A DNA stretch of 26,138 bases, taken from assembly GCA_964572225.1 (NCBI GenBank), contig CAZNFR010000051.1, forward strand, positions 1 to 26,138. Reading direction: 5' to 3'. A program made the translations under genes and the position numbers. Under the pieces are notes generated by a model. It made no database searches. It worked only from the letters and a program-made list of their open reading frames with translations, and was not told the origin of the DNA. Shown here in pieces: positions 1 through 6,600 of this stretch. Source of the stretch: CAZNFR01 sp964572225. GTDB lineage: Bacteria > Bacteroidota > Bacteroidia > Bacteroidales > GCA-2748055. Within the stretch, counting starts at the first letter, position 1, and every line of letters starts with the position of its first letter.

Positions 1-369
1 TGTAAGCAATTCGCTAAAAATACCTGTAAAGTTGGGCTTGCTCCTTATCAGCATGATGGTAATTACCATGCTGCAGTGCTGTTGGAAGGGGAAGAGGCTG
101 AACTTTACAAAACCTTTTATTCAGATACGGAATACCGCATTGGTGTTTGTGGCGCCAATAACCTGGGAAATATTGAGTTTAGTGTGGTAGATGGCAATGG
201 GAAAGTCCTATACAGCAATAAATATAATGATTTCGAATGGAAATGGGACTTCCGCCTCGAATCCAGTCAGCAATTAAAAATCGTTGTGAAAGTCCCGGTA
301 ACAGATGGCCTGGCTGAAGAGCCGAAGGAAGGGTGTGTAGCAATCATGTTCGGCTTCAAAGAGAAATAA
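1..369 (+). CDS. Conserved exported hypothetical protein, 3' end only
   Basis: The frame is open from the first base of the window and ends in TAA at 367-369, so the 5' part of this gene lies outside. A GTG at 76 could be read as a start, but the frame upstream continues with good coding sense (it encodes CKQFAKNTCK and APYQHDGNYHAA), so I treat this as a truncated gene rather than a 97-residue protein. The visible 122 residues are beta-rich and end in GCVAIMFGFKEK. From memory this C-terminal layout, with an EGEEAELYKTFY stretch, an SSQQLKI stretch and a GCVA(I/V)(M/L)xGF ending, recurs in secreted Bacteroidales proteins of unknown function. Function is unknown. It is followed by a strong terminator, so it is the last gene of its transcript. 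Confidence 0.75.
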   Translation, partial: CKQFAKNTCKVGLAPYQHDGNYHAAVLLEGEEAELYKTFYSDTEYRIGVCGANNLGNIEFSVVDGNGKVLYSNKYNDFEWKWDFRLESSQQLKIVVKVPVTDGLAEEPKEGCVAIMFGFKEK

Positions 370-394
370 GCCTATCTTCAAAATACCAGAAAAG

Positions 395-422
395 CCTGTG
401 AAATCATTTCACAGGTTTTTTT
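395..422 (+). terminator. Rho-independent terminator
   Basis: A perfect 9-bp stem, CCTGTGAAA (395-403) with TTTCACAGG (407-415), closes a 3-base loop. A run of seven T follows at 416-422. It sits 25 bases after the stop of the truncated exported-protein gene and before the DUF4197 gene, so it separates the two transcripts. Confidence 0.9.
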
Positions 423-506
423 GTACCACTTACGCAAACTTTTATAACCCATAAGTAAACTAAGCCGATTGAACATTCGTTTATGTAAAAAGAAAACCTA
501 TTGATC

Positions 507-1340
507 ATGATGAAAAATCCTGTAAATTTTATCCTCTTGCTGTGGATGGTCCTTTTGCCAACCAACGTACCCTCCTGTGAGCGGTTAATTGATTCTGCCA
601 TTGAACTTTCGGGCGAGAATGAAAAATCCGGTGGACTGACATCCTCCGAAATCGTTCAGGGCCTCAAGACCGCACTCAGGGTGGGAACCGATTCTTCGGT
701 TTCCGCAACCTCGCGCATAGATGGTTTTTATCGGGATGAAGTCATAAAAATCCTGCTACCCCCTGAGGCGGATATTATTTATGAGAATAAAGATAAAGCC
801 CTTGTTAAAGCTCTTGGAATCGACCGTAAAATTGATGAGGCAATACTCGCCTTGAACAGGGCCGCAGAGGATGCTGCGAAAGAAGCAGGTCCCATATTCA
901 GAGATGCGATAACTTCCATGTCCATAAGTGATGGGTTGACCATACTGAAAGGAAGAAACCCTCTTGATCCCTCCTCAAATTCAGGATTTGATTCCACTGC
1001 TGCAACTGGATACCTGGATAAAAGTACCCGTGATAAACTGAGGGAAAAATTCGCCCCCAAAGTAAATGAGAGTTTAGGCAAAAAACTGGTGGGCGAGTTT
1101 TCGCCAAACGAAATATGGAATGGTCTCTCAATAGGTTATAATGAGGTAGCAAAAAGATCATTCGGCATAGTTGAGCCCATGGAGAATACAGACCTTGGGG
1201 CATGGGTAACCGAGAAAGCACTGGATGGTATCTTTTTGAAAATTGCAGAAGAAGAGAAACGCATTCGCAAGGATCCGGGTCAGTGGGCAAAAACTGCTGT
1301 AGGTAATCTCCTGGAACGTGTCTTTGGGAAACAATCCTGA
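507..1340 (+). CDS. DUF4197 domain lipoprotein
   Basis: This encodes about 278 residues, somewhat longer than the usual 220-250 of the family. The frame could begin at TTG 501, but the paired ATGs at 507 and 510 are better starts. An N-terminal hydrophobic stretch (FILLLWMVLL) is followed by VPSC, a plausible lipobox with the lipid-bearing Cys near residue 24, so the mature protein is probably a lipoprotein. The body matches the DUF4197 pattern: EIVQGLKTAL, then IDGFYRDEVIKILLPPEA, LNRAAEDAAKEAGPIF, DAITSMSISDGLTILKG, TAATGYLDKSTRDKL and KFAPKVNESL. The biochemical role of DUF4197 is not established. The gene is preceded by a terminator, so it probably has its own promoter, although I found no clear TAnnTTTG element. 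Its stop codon lies 4 bases from the convergent uvrA stop. Confidence 0.88.
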   Translation: MMKNPVNFILLLWMVLLPTNVPSCERLIDSAIELSGENEKSGGLTSSEIVQGLKTALRVGTDSSVSATSRIDGFYRDEVIKILLPPEADIIYENKDKALVKALGIDRKIDEAILALNRAAEDAAKEAGPIFRDAITSMSISDGLTILKGRNPLDPSSNSGFDSTAATGYLDKSTRDKLREKFAPKVNESLGKKLVGEFSPNEIWNGLSIGYNEVAKRSFGIVEPMENTDLGAWVTEKALDGIFLKIAEEEKRIRKDPGQWAKTAVGNLLERVFGKQS

Positions 1341-1344
1341 AAAT

Positions 1345-4149
1345 CTATCTGATCTTTTCGGCAAGGAACATTCCCGTATAGCTATCCTTTTGCTTTACTA
1401 TATCCTCAGGAGTTCCCTGAAATACTATTTTTCCGCCATTTTCACCCCCTTCCGGCCCAAGATCAATGATCCAGTCGGCCGATTTTATCACTTCCAAATT
1501 GTGTTCGATCACAACAATACTATGCCCTTTCGCAATCAAAGCATTGAAAGCGGACATCAGTTTGTTGATATCATGAAAATGTAATCCAGTGGTGGGTTCA
1601 TCAAATATAAAAAGGGTAGATTCCGAATGACCCTCTCTGGAAAGAAAATAGGCCAGTTTTACTCTCTGACTTTCACCTCCCGACAAAGTACTCGAAGACT
1701 GTCCCAGCTTGACATAACCCAGCCCGACATCCTGAAGAGGTTTTAATCTCTCACTGATCTTTACCGTTGAGGTTTTGCCTTGGGTATTGAAGAAATCAAT
1801 GGATTCATCTACGGTCATTTCCAGAATATCATAGATATTCTTTTCCCGAAATTTCACTTCCAGTATATCATCCTTAAAACGCTTCCCCTTACAGCTCTCG
1901 CACAATAAATAAACATCGGCCATGAACTGCATTTCAACCTTGATTGTCCCCTCGCCCTGGCATTCCTCACAACGACCCCCATCCACATTAAAGGAAAAGT
2001 GACTGGGCTTGAATCCATTTTGCTTTGAAGCCTGTTGATCCGCATATAATTTTCGAATATCATCCCAGGCTTTGAGATAGGTAACCGGGTTTGAGCGTGA
2101 GGATTTACCGATAGGATTCTGGTCCACAAATTCTATCGCTTTTATTCTGTGTAAATCCCCTTCCAATCGATCAAACTCTCCGGGTTTATCTCCGGTTGCA
2201 CGTAATCTTTTATTCAGGGCAGGAAACAGGACCCTGCTGACCAATGTTGTTTTTCCGCTGCCGCTTACCCCCGTGATGGCAGTCATGATATTGAGGGGAA
2301 TCTTCACTTCCAGGTTCTTAAGGTTGTTCTCTCTGACTCCCTTAAGATGAATTGCATCGTTCCATTTCCTGCGTAAGGAGGGTAAGGGTATTTCCTTCCG
2401 ATGATTAAGATAGTCTGCAGTTAAGCTTTCTTTGCTTTTCAAAAGGGCATCCATCCTTCCCTGGAACATAATCTGACCCCCTAGCCGACCAGCACCCGGA
2501 CCAATATCAATCACGGAATCGGCCGACCGTATTATATCTTCATCATGCTCAACTACGACCAAGGTATTTCCCAAATCTCTCAAATCTTCGAGGACTTTAA
2601 TTAACAATCGGGTATCTCTGGGATGCAAACCAATGCTTGGCTCATCAAGGATATAAAGCGATCCCACCAGGCTGCTGCCAAGTGAAGTAGCAATATTGAT
2701 CCTTTGAGATTCCCCGCCGGATAAGCTTGACGAAAGACGGTTAAGAGTCAGATACCCTAATCCGACCTCTCTTAAAAACCCAAGTCTGCTTTTGATTTCC
2801 GTTAGCAACCTGCCGGCAATCTCCTCTTCTTTCTTTTTGGGTTTAAATTTGAGAAAAAACTCATGAAGCCTTTCAATCGGGATCTCTACCAATTCGGTTA
2901 TAGCCCTGTCAGCCACCTTAACCCATTGAGCTTCCTTTCTTAGTCTGCTGCCTTCACACTCTCTGCATACGGTTTTACCCCGATACCTGGATAGCATGAC
3001 CCTGTATTGAATTTTATACTTTTTCTCCTCCAGCATCTCAAAAAACCTATCAAGTCCGCGAAAATACCTGTTTCCTGTCCAAAGCAACCTTTTTTGCTCA
3101 CTGGACAGATCATGAAAAGGTTTATGAATAGGAAAGTTGAATTTCTCGGCATTCATGACCAGTTTTTCCTTCCATTTTGACATCTTGTCACCTTTCCAGC
3201 ATACAATTGCGTCTTCATAAACAGAAAGACTCTTGTCAGGGATAACAAGGTCCTCATCAATCCCGATCATTTTCCCATATCCTTCGCAAACCGGACAGGC
3301 ACCCATGGGATTATTAAAACTAAAAAGATGTTCTCCCGGCTCCATAAATTCAATTCCATCCAGTTCAAACCGGTCCGAGAACTCCTGATATCTCTTCTGT
3401 CCATATTTCATTATCCTACAGATTCCCTTGCCAATGCTGAATGCCGACTGAACTGAATCCGCAAACCTTGACCTCGAATCCTCATCATTTCGAACCGCAA
3501 TTCTGTCAATTACCAGGTTGTGGCCACTCAGGTTCCCGGCTAAATCCGGATTTCCCAAAATACTCTCAATTTCAATTACCTCGCCCTCCTTCTCCATCCT
3601 GGTTAATCCCTGCCGTATAAAAAGATCCAGTTGATATTCAACAGATGGGCCATCGCAACAGATAAAAGGGGCTAGTATCAGTAACTTTTCCCCTTCATCC
3701 TTGGATACTATATAATCAACCACGTCTGAAACTGAATGCTTTTTAACCTCCCGCCCGGATACAGGGGAAAGGGTTTTTCCTATTCTGGCATATAATAATT
3801 TTAGGTAATCGTATATTTCAGTAGAGGAGCCTACCGTTGAGCGCGGGTTTCGGGTATTTACCTTTTGCTCAATAGCTACTGCAGGAGGTATTCCATGAAT
3901 GTAATCAACGTCAGGTTTATCAATCCTTCCCAGAAATTGCCTGGCATAAGCTGAAAGGCTTTCAACATATCTTCTATGACCTTCGGCGTATAAAGTGTCA
4001 AATGCCAGAGAAGACTTACCGGATCCGGAAAGTCCGGTTATCACCACCAGCTCATTTCTGTTAATATCAATGTGGATGTTTTTAAGGTTGTGTACCCTGG
4101 CCCCCCTTATTAATATTTTATTTAATGTTTCTGCTGAAACCTCTGGCAT
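1345..4149 (-). CDS. uvrA: Excinuclease ABC subunit A (UvrA)
   Basis: UvrA is the DNA-damage-sensing ATPase of nucleotide excision repair; it binds damage as a dimer and loads UvrB. Both ABC modules are complete. The first has Walker A GLSGSGKSS, LSGGESQRINIATSLGSS and LDEPSIGLHPRD; the second has GVSGSGKTT, LSGGESQRVKLAYFLSRE and FDEPTTGLHFHD. From ATG 4149 the protein is 934 residues (E. coli UvrA has 940). An in-frame ATG at 4179 would add ten mostly hydrophobic residues, which is less likely. The C-terminal zinc module (GGRCEEC ... CESC) is intact. The N-terminal zinc module keeps only one CxxC pair (ACPVCEGYG); the pair expected about 20 residues earlier is absent (RFELDGIEF stands there). 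The gene is convergent with the DUF4197 gene and divergent from the sigma-factor gene. Confidence 0.98.
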   Translation of the reverse strand: MPEVSAETLNKILIRGARVHNLKNIHIDINRNELVVITGLSGSGKSSLAFDTLYAEGHRRYVESLSAYARQFLGRIDKPDVDYIHGIPPAVAIEQKVNTRNPRSTVGSSTEIYDYLKLLYARIGKTLSPVSGREVKKHSVSDVVDYIVSKDEGEKLLILAPFICCDGPSVEYQLDLFIRQGLTRMEKEGEVIEIESILGNPDLAGNLSGHNLVIDRIAVRNDEDSRSRFADSVQSAFSIGKGICRIMKYGQKRYQEFSDRFELDGIEFMEPGEHLFSFNNPMGACPVCEGYGKMIGIDEDLVIPDKSLSVYEDAIVCWKGDKMSKWKEKLVMNAEKFNFPIHKPFHDLSSEQKRLLWTGNRYFRGLDRFFEMLEEKKYKIQYRVMLSRYRGKTVCRECEGSRLRKEAQWVKVADRAITELVEIPIERLHEFFLKFKPKKKEEEIAGRLLTEIKSRLGFLREVGLGYLTLNRLSSSLSGGESQRINIATSLGSSLVGSLYILDEPSIGLHPRDTRLLIKVLEDLRDLGNTLVVVEHDEDIIRSADSVIDIGPGAGRLGGQIMFQGRMDALLKSKESLTADYLNHRKEIPLPSLRRKWNDAIHLKGVRENNLKNLEVKIPLNIMTAITGVSGSGKTTLVSRVLFPALNKRLRATGDKPGEFDRLEGDLHRIKAIEFVDQNPIGKSSRSNPVTYLKAWDDIRKLYADQQASKQNGFKPSHFSFNVDGGRCEECQGEGTIKVEMQFMADVYLLCESCKGKRFKDDILEVKFREKNIYDILEMTVDESIDFFNTQGKTSTVKISERLKPLQDVGLGYVKLGQSSSTLSGGESQRVKLAYFLSREGHSESTLFIFDEPTTGLHFHDINKLMSAFNALIAKGHSIVVIEHNLEVIKSADWIIDLGPEGGENGGKIVFQGTPEDIVKQKDSYTGMFLAEKIR

Positions 4150-4322
4150 AAATATTGCGTTTGAGAAATAAATTAACATTATTTAACGGAGAGTAAAAGT
4201 AATATTTTTTGCAGAAAGATTTTTTTTCACTTATTTGCACTCTCTTTCTAAATAAGTATTTGTTTAAACCAACCAAAAAAGGTAAGCCTATAGGAAAAAT
4301 TCTACGCTGTTAATCAAAATAG

Positions 4323-4328
4323 AGGAGG
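4323..4328 (+). promoter_or_regulatory. Strong Shine-Dalgarno sequence that fixes a GTG start
   Basis: AGGAGG lies 5 bases upstream of GTG 4334. A full-consensus Shine-Dalgarno is unusual in Bacteroidota, where leaders usually lack one and its neighbours here have none. It supports GTG 4334 as the start of the sigma-factor gene and suggests efficient translation. Confidence 0.75.
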
Positions 4329-4333
4329 TTGTT

Positions 4334-4924
4334 GTGAAACCAAAAGTAAAAACTGATTACGAGCTGGTTCAGGAATTTATTAATGGCAATCAGAATAGTA
4401 TCGAGATCCTAATCCACAGGCACAAAAGTAAATTATACACGTATATATTGCTTACCGTTAAAAATGAGCAACTTGCTGAAGATATTTTCCAGGACACATT
4501 TATTAAGGTCATCAATTCATTAAAAGCCGGTAAATACCGGGATAACGGAAGATTTCTCTCATGGGTGATCAGAATCTCCCATAACCTGATCATTGATCAC
4601 TACCGTAAAGAAAAACAACTGAATACTCTCTCGAATGACGACTATGAAACTGACATTTTCAATTCTAAGAAAATGTCGGATAAGACTATCGAAGACACAA
4701 TTATTCAGGGTCAAATTGAATCTGATATCCGTAACCTTGTAGAAAAGCTTCCGGATGATCAGAAACAGGTCATTTTAATGAGGCATTATGGCGGACTCAG
4801 CTTCAAAGAAATTGCAGAGCAAACGGATGTAAGCATTAACACCGCCCTGGGCAGAATGAGGTATGCTTTAATAAACTTAAGAAAACTAATTGAAAAGCAT
4901 AATATTTCTTTAACATCGAAATAA
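4334..4924 (+). CDS. RNA polymerase sigma-70 factor, ECF subfamily
   Basis: This is a 196-residue ECF sigma factor, which directs RNA polymerase to a limited set of promoters. Region 2 spans about residues 10-95. It has the helix YELVQEFINGNQNSIEILI, then LAEDIFQDTFIKVI (the usual core-binding D-x-x-Q-(D/E)-x-F) and FLSWVIRISHNLIIDHYRK. After a variable linker, region 4 spans about 135-190 with LPDDQKQVILMRHYGGLSFKEIAE followed by the recognition helix VSINTALGRMRYALINLRK. No transmembrane anti-sigma factor or TonB receptor follows, unlike the SusCD-linked ECF sigmas of the phylum. Instead a 62-residue open frame lies 66 bases downstream, followed by a terminator. The start is GTG with an AGGAGG upstream. 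The target promoters cannot be read from the window. Confidence 0.95.
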   Translation: MKPKVKTDYELVQEFINGNQNSIEILIHRHKSKLYTYILLTVKNEQLAEDIFQDTFIKVINSLKAGKYRDNGRFLSWVIRISHNLIIDHYRKEKQLNTLSNDDYETDIFNSKKMSDKTIEDTIIQGQIESDIRNLVEKLPDDQKQVILMRHYGGLSFKEIAEQTDVSINTALGRMRYALINLRKLIEKHNISLTSK

Positions 4925-4942
4925 ATAGGTTCCCTGGGCAAT

Positions 4943-4977
4943 AATCACAAAAAAGAGGACGTTTTCTCCTTGTGATT
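4943..4977 (+). other. Hairpin between the sigma-factor gene and the small downstream gene
   Basis: AATCACAA (4943-4950) pairs perfectly with TTGTGATT (4970-4977). A GAG/CTC pairing inside the loop is possible, and TTTTAATAATATT begins within the 3' arm. It could be a weak or partial terminator, an RNA-processing site, or a structure limiting expression of the small gene starting at 4991. The T tract is too short and mixed for a confident terminator call. Confidence 0.45.
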
Positions 4978-4990
4978 TTAATAATATTCA

Positions 4991-5179
4991 ATGCCTATGG
5001 TAAAATCCTCTACTCTGTTATATTTATATAACGAATTTGTATCTGAAAATGAACTGATTAATCCGGAGGAGCTCATTTTTCCGGGAAACTACCTACAGGA
5101 TGAACTGGATTATATTTTTGGGGATTTTGTGGTGGAACCTTCCGAAAAGGTAGTGAAAAGCATACTGAAACAAGCCTGA
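4991..5179 (+). CDS. Small protein downstream of ECF sigma factor, possible sigma modulator
   Basis: This is a 62-residue acidic protein with no signal peptide or membrane segment. ATG 4991 is taken as the start; ATG 4997 two codons on is equally possible. The middle is rich in Asp and Glu (QDELDYIFGDF) and the C-terminus reads PSEKVVKSILKQA. From memory, short proteins ending in a PS..VV..IL motif sit directly behind ECF sigma genes in many Bacteroidota, where they are uncharacterised. Its position between the sigma gene and a strong terminator, in the same orientation, supports a real gene in the same transcript. A role in controlling the sigma factor is inference only. Confidence 0.7.
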   Translation: MPMVKSSTLLYLYNEFVSENELINPEELIFPGNYLQDELDYIFGDFVVEPSEKVVKSILKQA

Positions 5180-5201
5180 AAAGGCGTAAAATCTCTCATT
5201 G

Positions 5202-5225
5202 GGTACCCGAAAGGGTACCTTTTTT
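5202..5225 (+). terminator. Rho-independent terminator
   Basis: GGTACCC (5202-5208) pairs with GGGTACC (5213-5219) around a GAAA tetraloop (5209-5212), followed by TTTTTT at 5220-5225. It ends the sigma-factor transcript. The T tract overlaps the stop codon of the convergent rsmE gene, which ends at 5224. Confidence 0.92.
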
Positions 5226-5937
5226 ATTTTAATCCCAAGAGATATTTATCCATGAATATCTGACTAACGACAATTCCTGCAGTTTCTGTCCGTAAAACGG
5301 ACTGACCAAGAGAAACAGGAATAAATCCGCTGCTTATTGCCTTTTCTATCTCTTCCTCGGAGAAATCACCTTCAGGTCCTATCAAAACCGTATTTTGTTC
5401 TCCATGGATAGCCTGTCCAATTAACCATTTCCTTTCCTTATCTTGGCAATGTGCTATATAGCCTGCCCCGTTTTTGAAATTATTAAGAAACTCATCCAAG
5501 GTCACCAAGGGATGTAAATTGGGTAAAAAGGATTTTCCGGATTGCTTCATGGAGGCTATAAGTACCTTTTTTAGCCGATCTTCTCTTATATGCGTGCGTT
5601 CCGAATTTTTACACACAATGGGAACAATTTCATCTACACCGATCTCAGTCGACTTTTCCAAAAAAAACTCAAACCGATCGATGCTTTTGGTTGGTGCAAT
5701 GACGATTCGAAGGAAATATCCGGAACGACTATCTGTTCTTTCCCTGCTGATGATCTTAAGTGAACATGATTTTCTGGAAACTTGCATTATCTTTCCGGAA
5801 TACATGCTTCCCCTGCCATCTGTAAACTGAACAATGTCATCCAATTTGTGCCTGAACACCCCGATACAATGTCTGCTTTCTTCTTCTCCCATTTCGGCAT
5901 CATTTTCACCCGGATCCGGAATATAAAAACAATTCAT
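5224..5937 (-). CDS. rsmE: 16S rRNA (uracil-1498-N3)-methyltransferase RsmE
   Basis: RsmE methylates U1498 of 16S rRNA in the assembled small subunit using S-adenosylmethionine. The 237-residue protein has the normal length. The N-terminal PUA-like part begins MNCFYIPDPG and contains ESRHCIGVFRHKLDDIVQFTDG. The C-terminal SPOUT domain shows PTKSIDRFEFFLEKSTEIGVDEIVP, SERTHIREDRLKKVL, MKQSGKSFLP, IGPEGDFSEEEIE and SLGQSVLRTETAGIV; these last two form the trefoil-knot cofactor site. The usual GPEGG is GPEGD here. The gene stands alone on the minus strand, divergent from the phosphodiesterase gene, and its stop lies inside the T tract of the sigma transcript terminator. Confidence 0.96.
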   Translation of the reverse strand: MNCFYIPDPGENDAEMGEEESRHCIGVFRHKLDDIVQFTDGRGSMYSGKIMQVSRKSCSLKIISRERTDSRSGYFLRIVIAPTKSIDRFEFFLEKSTEIGVDEIVPIVCKNSERTHIREDRLKKVLIASMKQSGKSFLPNLHPLVTLDEFLNNFKNGAGYIAHCQDKERKWLIGQAIHGEQNTVLIGPEGDFSEEEIEKAISSGFIPVSLGQSVLRTETAGIVVSQIFMDKYLLGLK

Positions 5938-6079
5938 TTGCTTCAGTTATAATATTAGTGCGTTGAATATCATTAAAGCTGAAGGAAAATCCTTTAGTTT
6001 AATCCATCGAATATATAAATAAAACGAATAAAATCGGAAAGCGCTTAGCTTCCCTGTAATTAGATTGAGAATTAATGTG

Positions 6080-6087
6080 TATCTTCG
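6080..6087 (+). promoter_or_regulatory. Possible Bacteroidota -7 promoter element
   Basis: TATCTTCG fits the Bacteroidota -7 consensus TAnnTTTG with one mismatch and lies 18 bases before ATG 6106. A TTG at 6065-6067 is closer than a typical -33 element would be. This is the only element I could see in the 168-base gap (5938-6105) between the divergent rsmE and phosphodiesterase genes that looks like a rightward promoter. Confidence 0.35.
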
Positions 6088-6105
6088 TTATCCTTTTCTC
6101 CGGAT

Positions 6106-6597
6106 ATGAAAAAAATAGGCCTTCTTTCCGACACCCATGGTTTCCTTGACCCTTCCATCTTGGAATTTTTCAGTGGATGCAATGAGATATGGCACGCAGG
6201 AGATTTTGGAGATCTTTCAGTTGCCAGGAAGCTGAGTGATCTGGCAGTCCTTAGAGGTGTATTTGGGAATATTGACGGAAATGATATACGAATTGAATTT
6301 CCTGAAATTCTCAAATTTTCCTCGGAGGGCTTAAGCGTTTTCATCACCCATATCGGAGGTTATCCTGGTAACTATGACCGGAAAATCAGGGAAGAGATTA
6401 TCGAAAGTCCTCCGGATCTTTTTATTTCAGGACATTCCCATATTCTTAAAGTAATTCCGGATAAAAAACTGAATCTGCTTCATATTAATCCAGGAGCTGC
6501 AGGGAAAAGTGGATTTCACAATGTTAGAACCGCCGTCCGCTTCCGAATCGAGAACTCCAGGGTTAAACAGCTTGAAATATGGGAAAAACCCCGTTAA
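6106..6597 (+). CDS. Metallophosphoesterase, YfcE/MJ0936 family
   Basis: This is a 163-residue cytoplasmic phosphodiesterase of the small calcineurin-like group. The metal-binding motifs are all present: GLLSDTHG at residues 5-12, HAGDFGD near residue 31, GNIDGND near residue 55, a THIGGYPG segment near 84, SGHSH near 110 and HINPGA near residue 128. The family hydrolyses phosphodiesters in vitro with Mn or similar metals; the physiological substrate is usually unknown. The gene is monocistronic. It begins after a possible TATCTTCG promoter with a very short leader and ends only 3 bases from the stop codon of the convergent giant-protein gene. Confidence 0.94.
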   Translation: MKKIGLLSDTHGFLDPSILEFFSGCNEIWHAGDFGDLSVARKLSDLAVLRGVFGNIDGNDIRIEFPEILKFSSEGLSVFITHIGGYPGNYDRKIREEIIESPPDLFISGHSHILKVIPDKKLNLLHINPGAAGKSGFHNVRTAVRFRIENSRVKQLEIWEKPR

Positions 6598-6600
6598 GGA

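Noticed and set aside
898..1290. 130-residue minus-strand frame opposite the DUF4197 gene
   Set aside because: It is antisense to a recognised family and its composition is not protein-like.
1318..1584. Plus-strand frame starting inside the end of the DUF4197 gene
   Set aside because: It is the reverse side of the uvrA C-terminal region, with no start signal or family similarity.
4234..4262. Two TTTG motifs 21 bases apart upstream of the sigma-factor gene as a promoter
   Set aside because: The spacing is right for -33 and -7 elements, but the TA is not at the correct distance from the second TTTG, so the -7 consensus fails.
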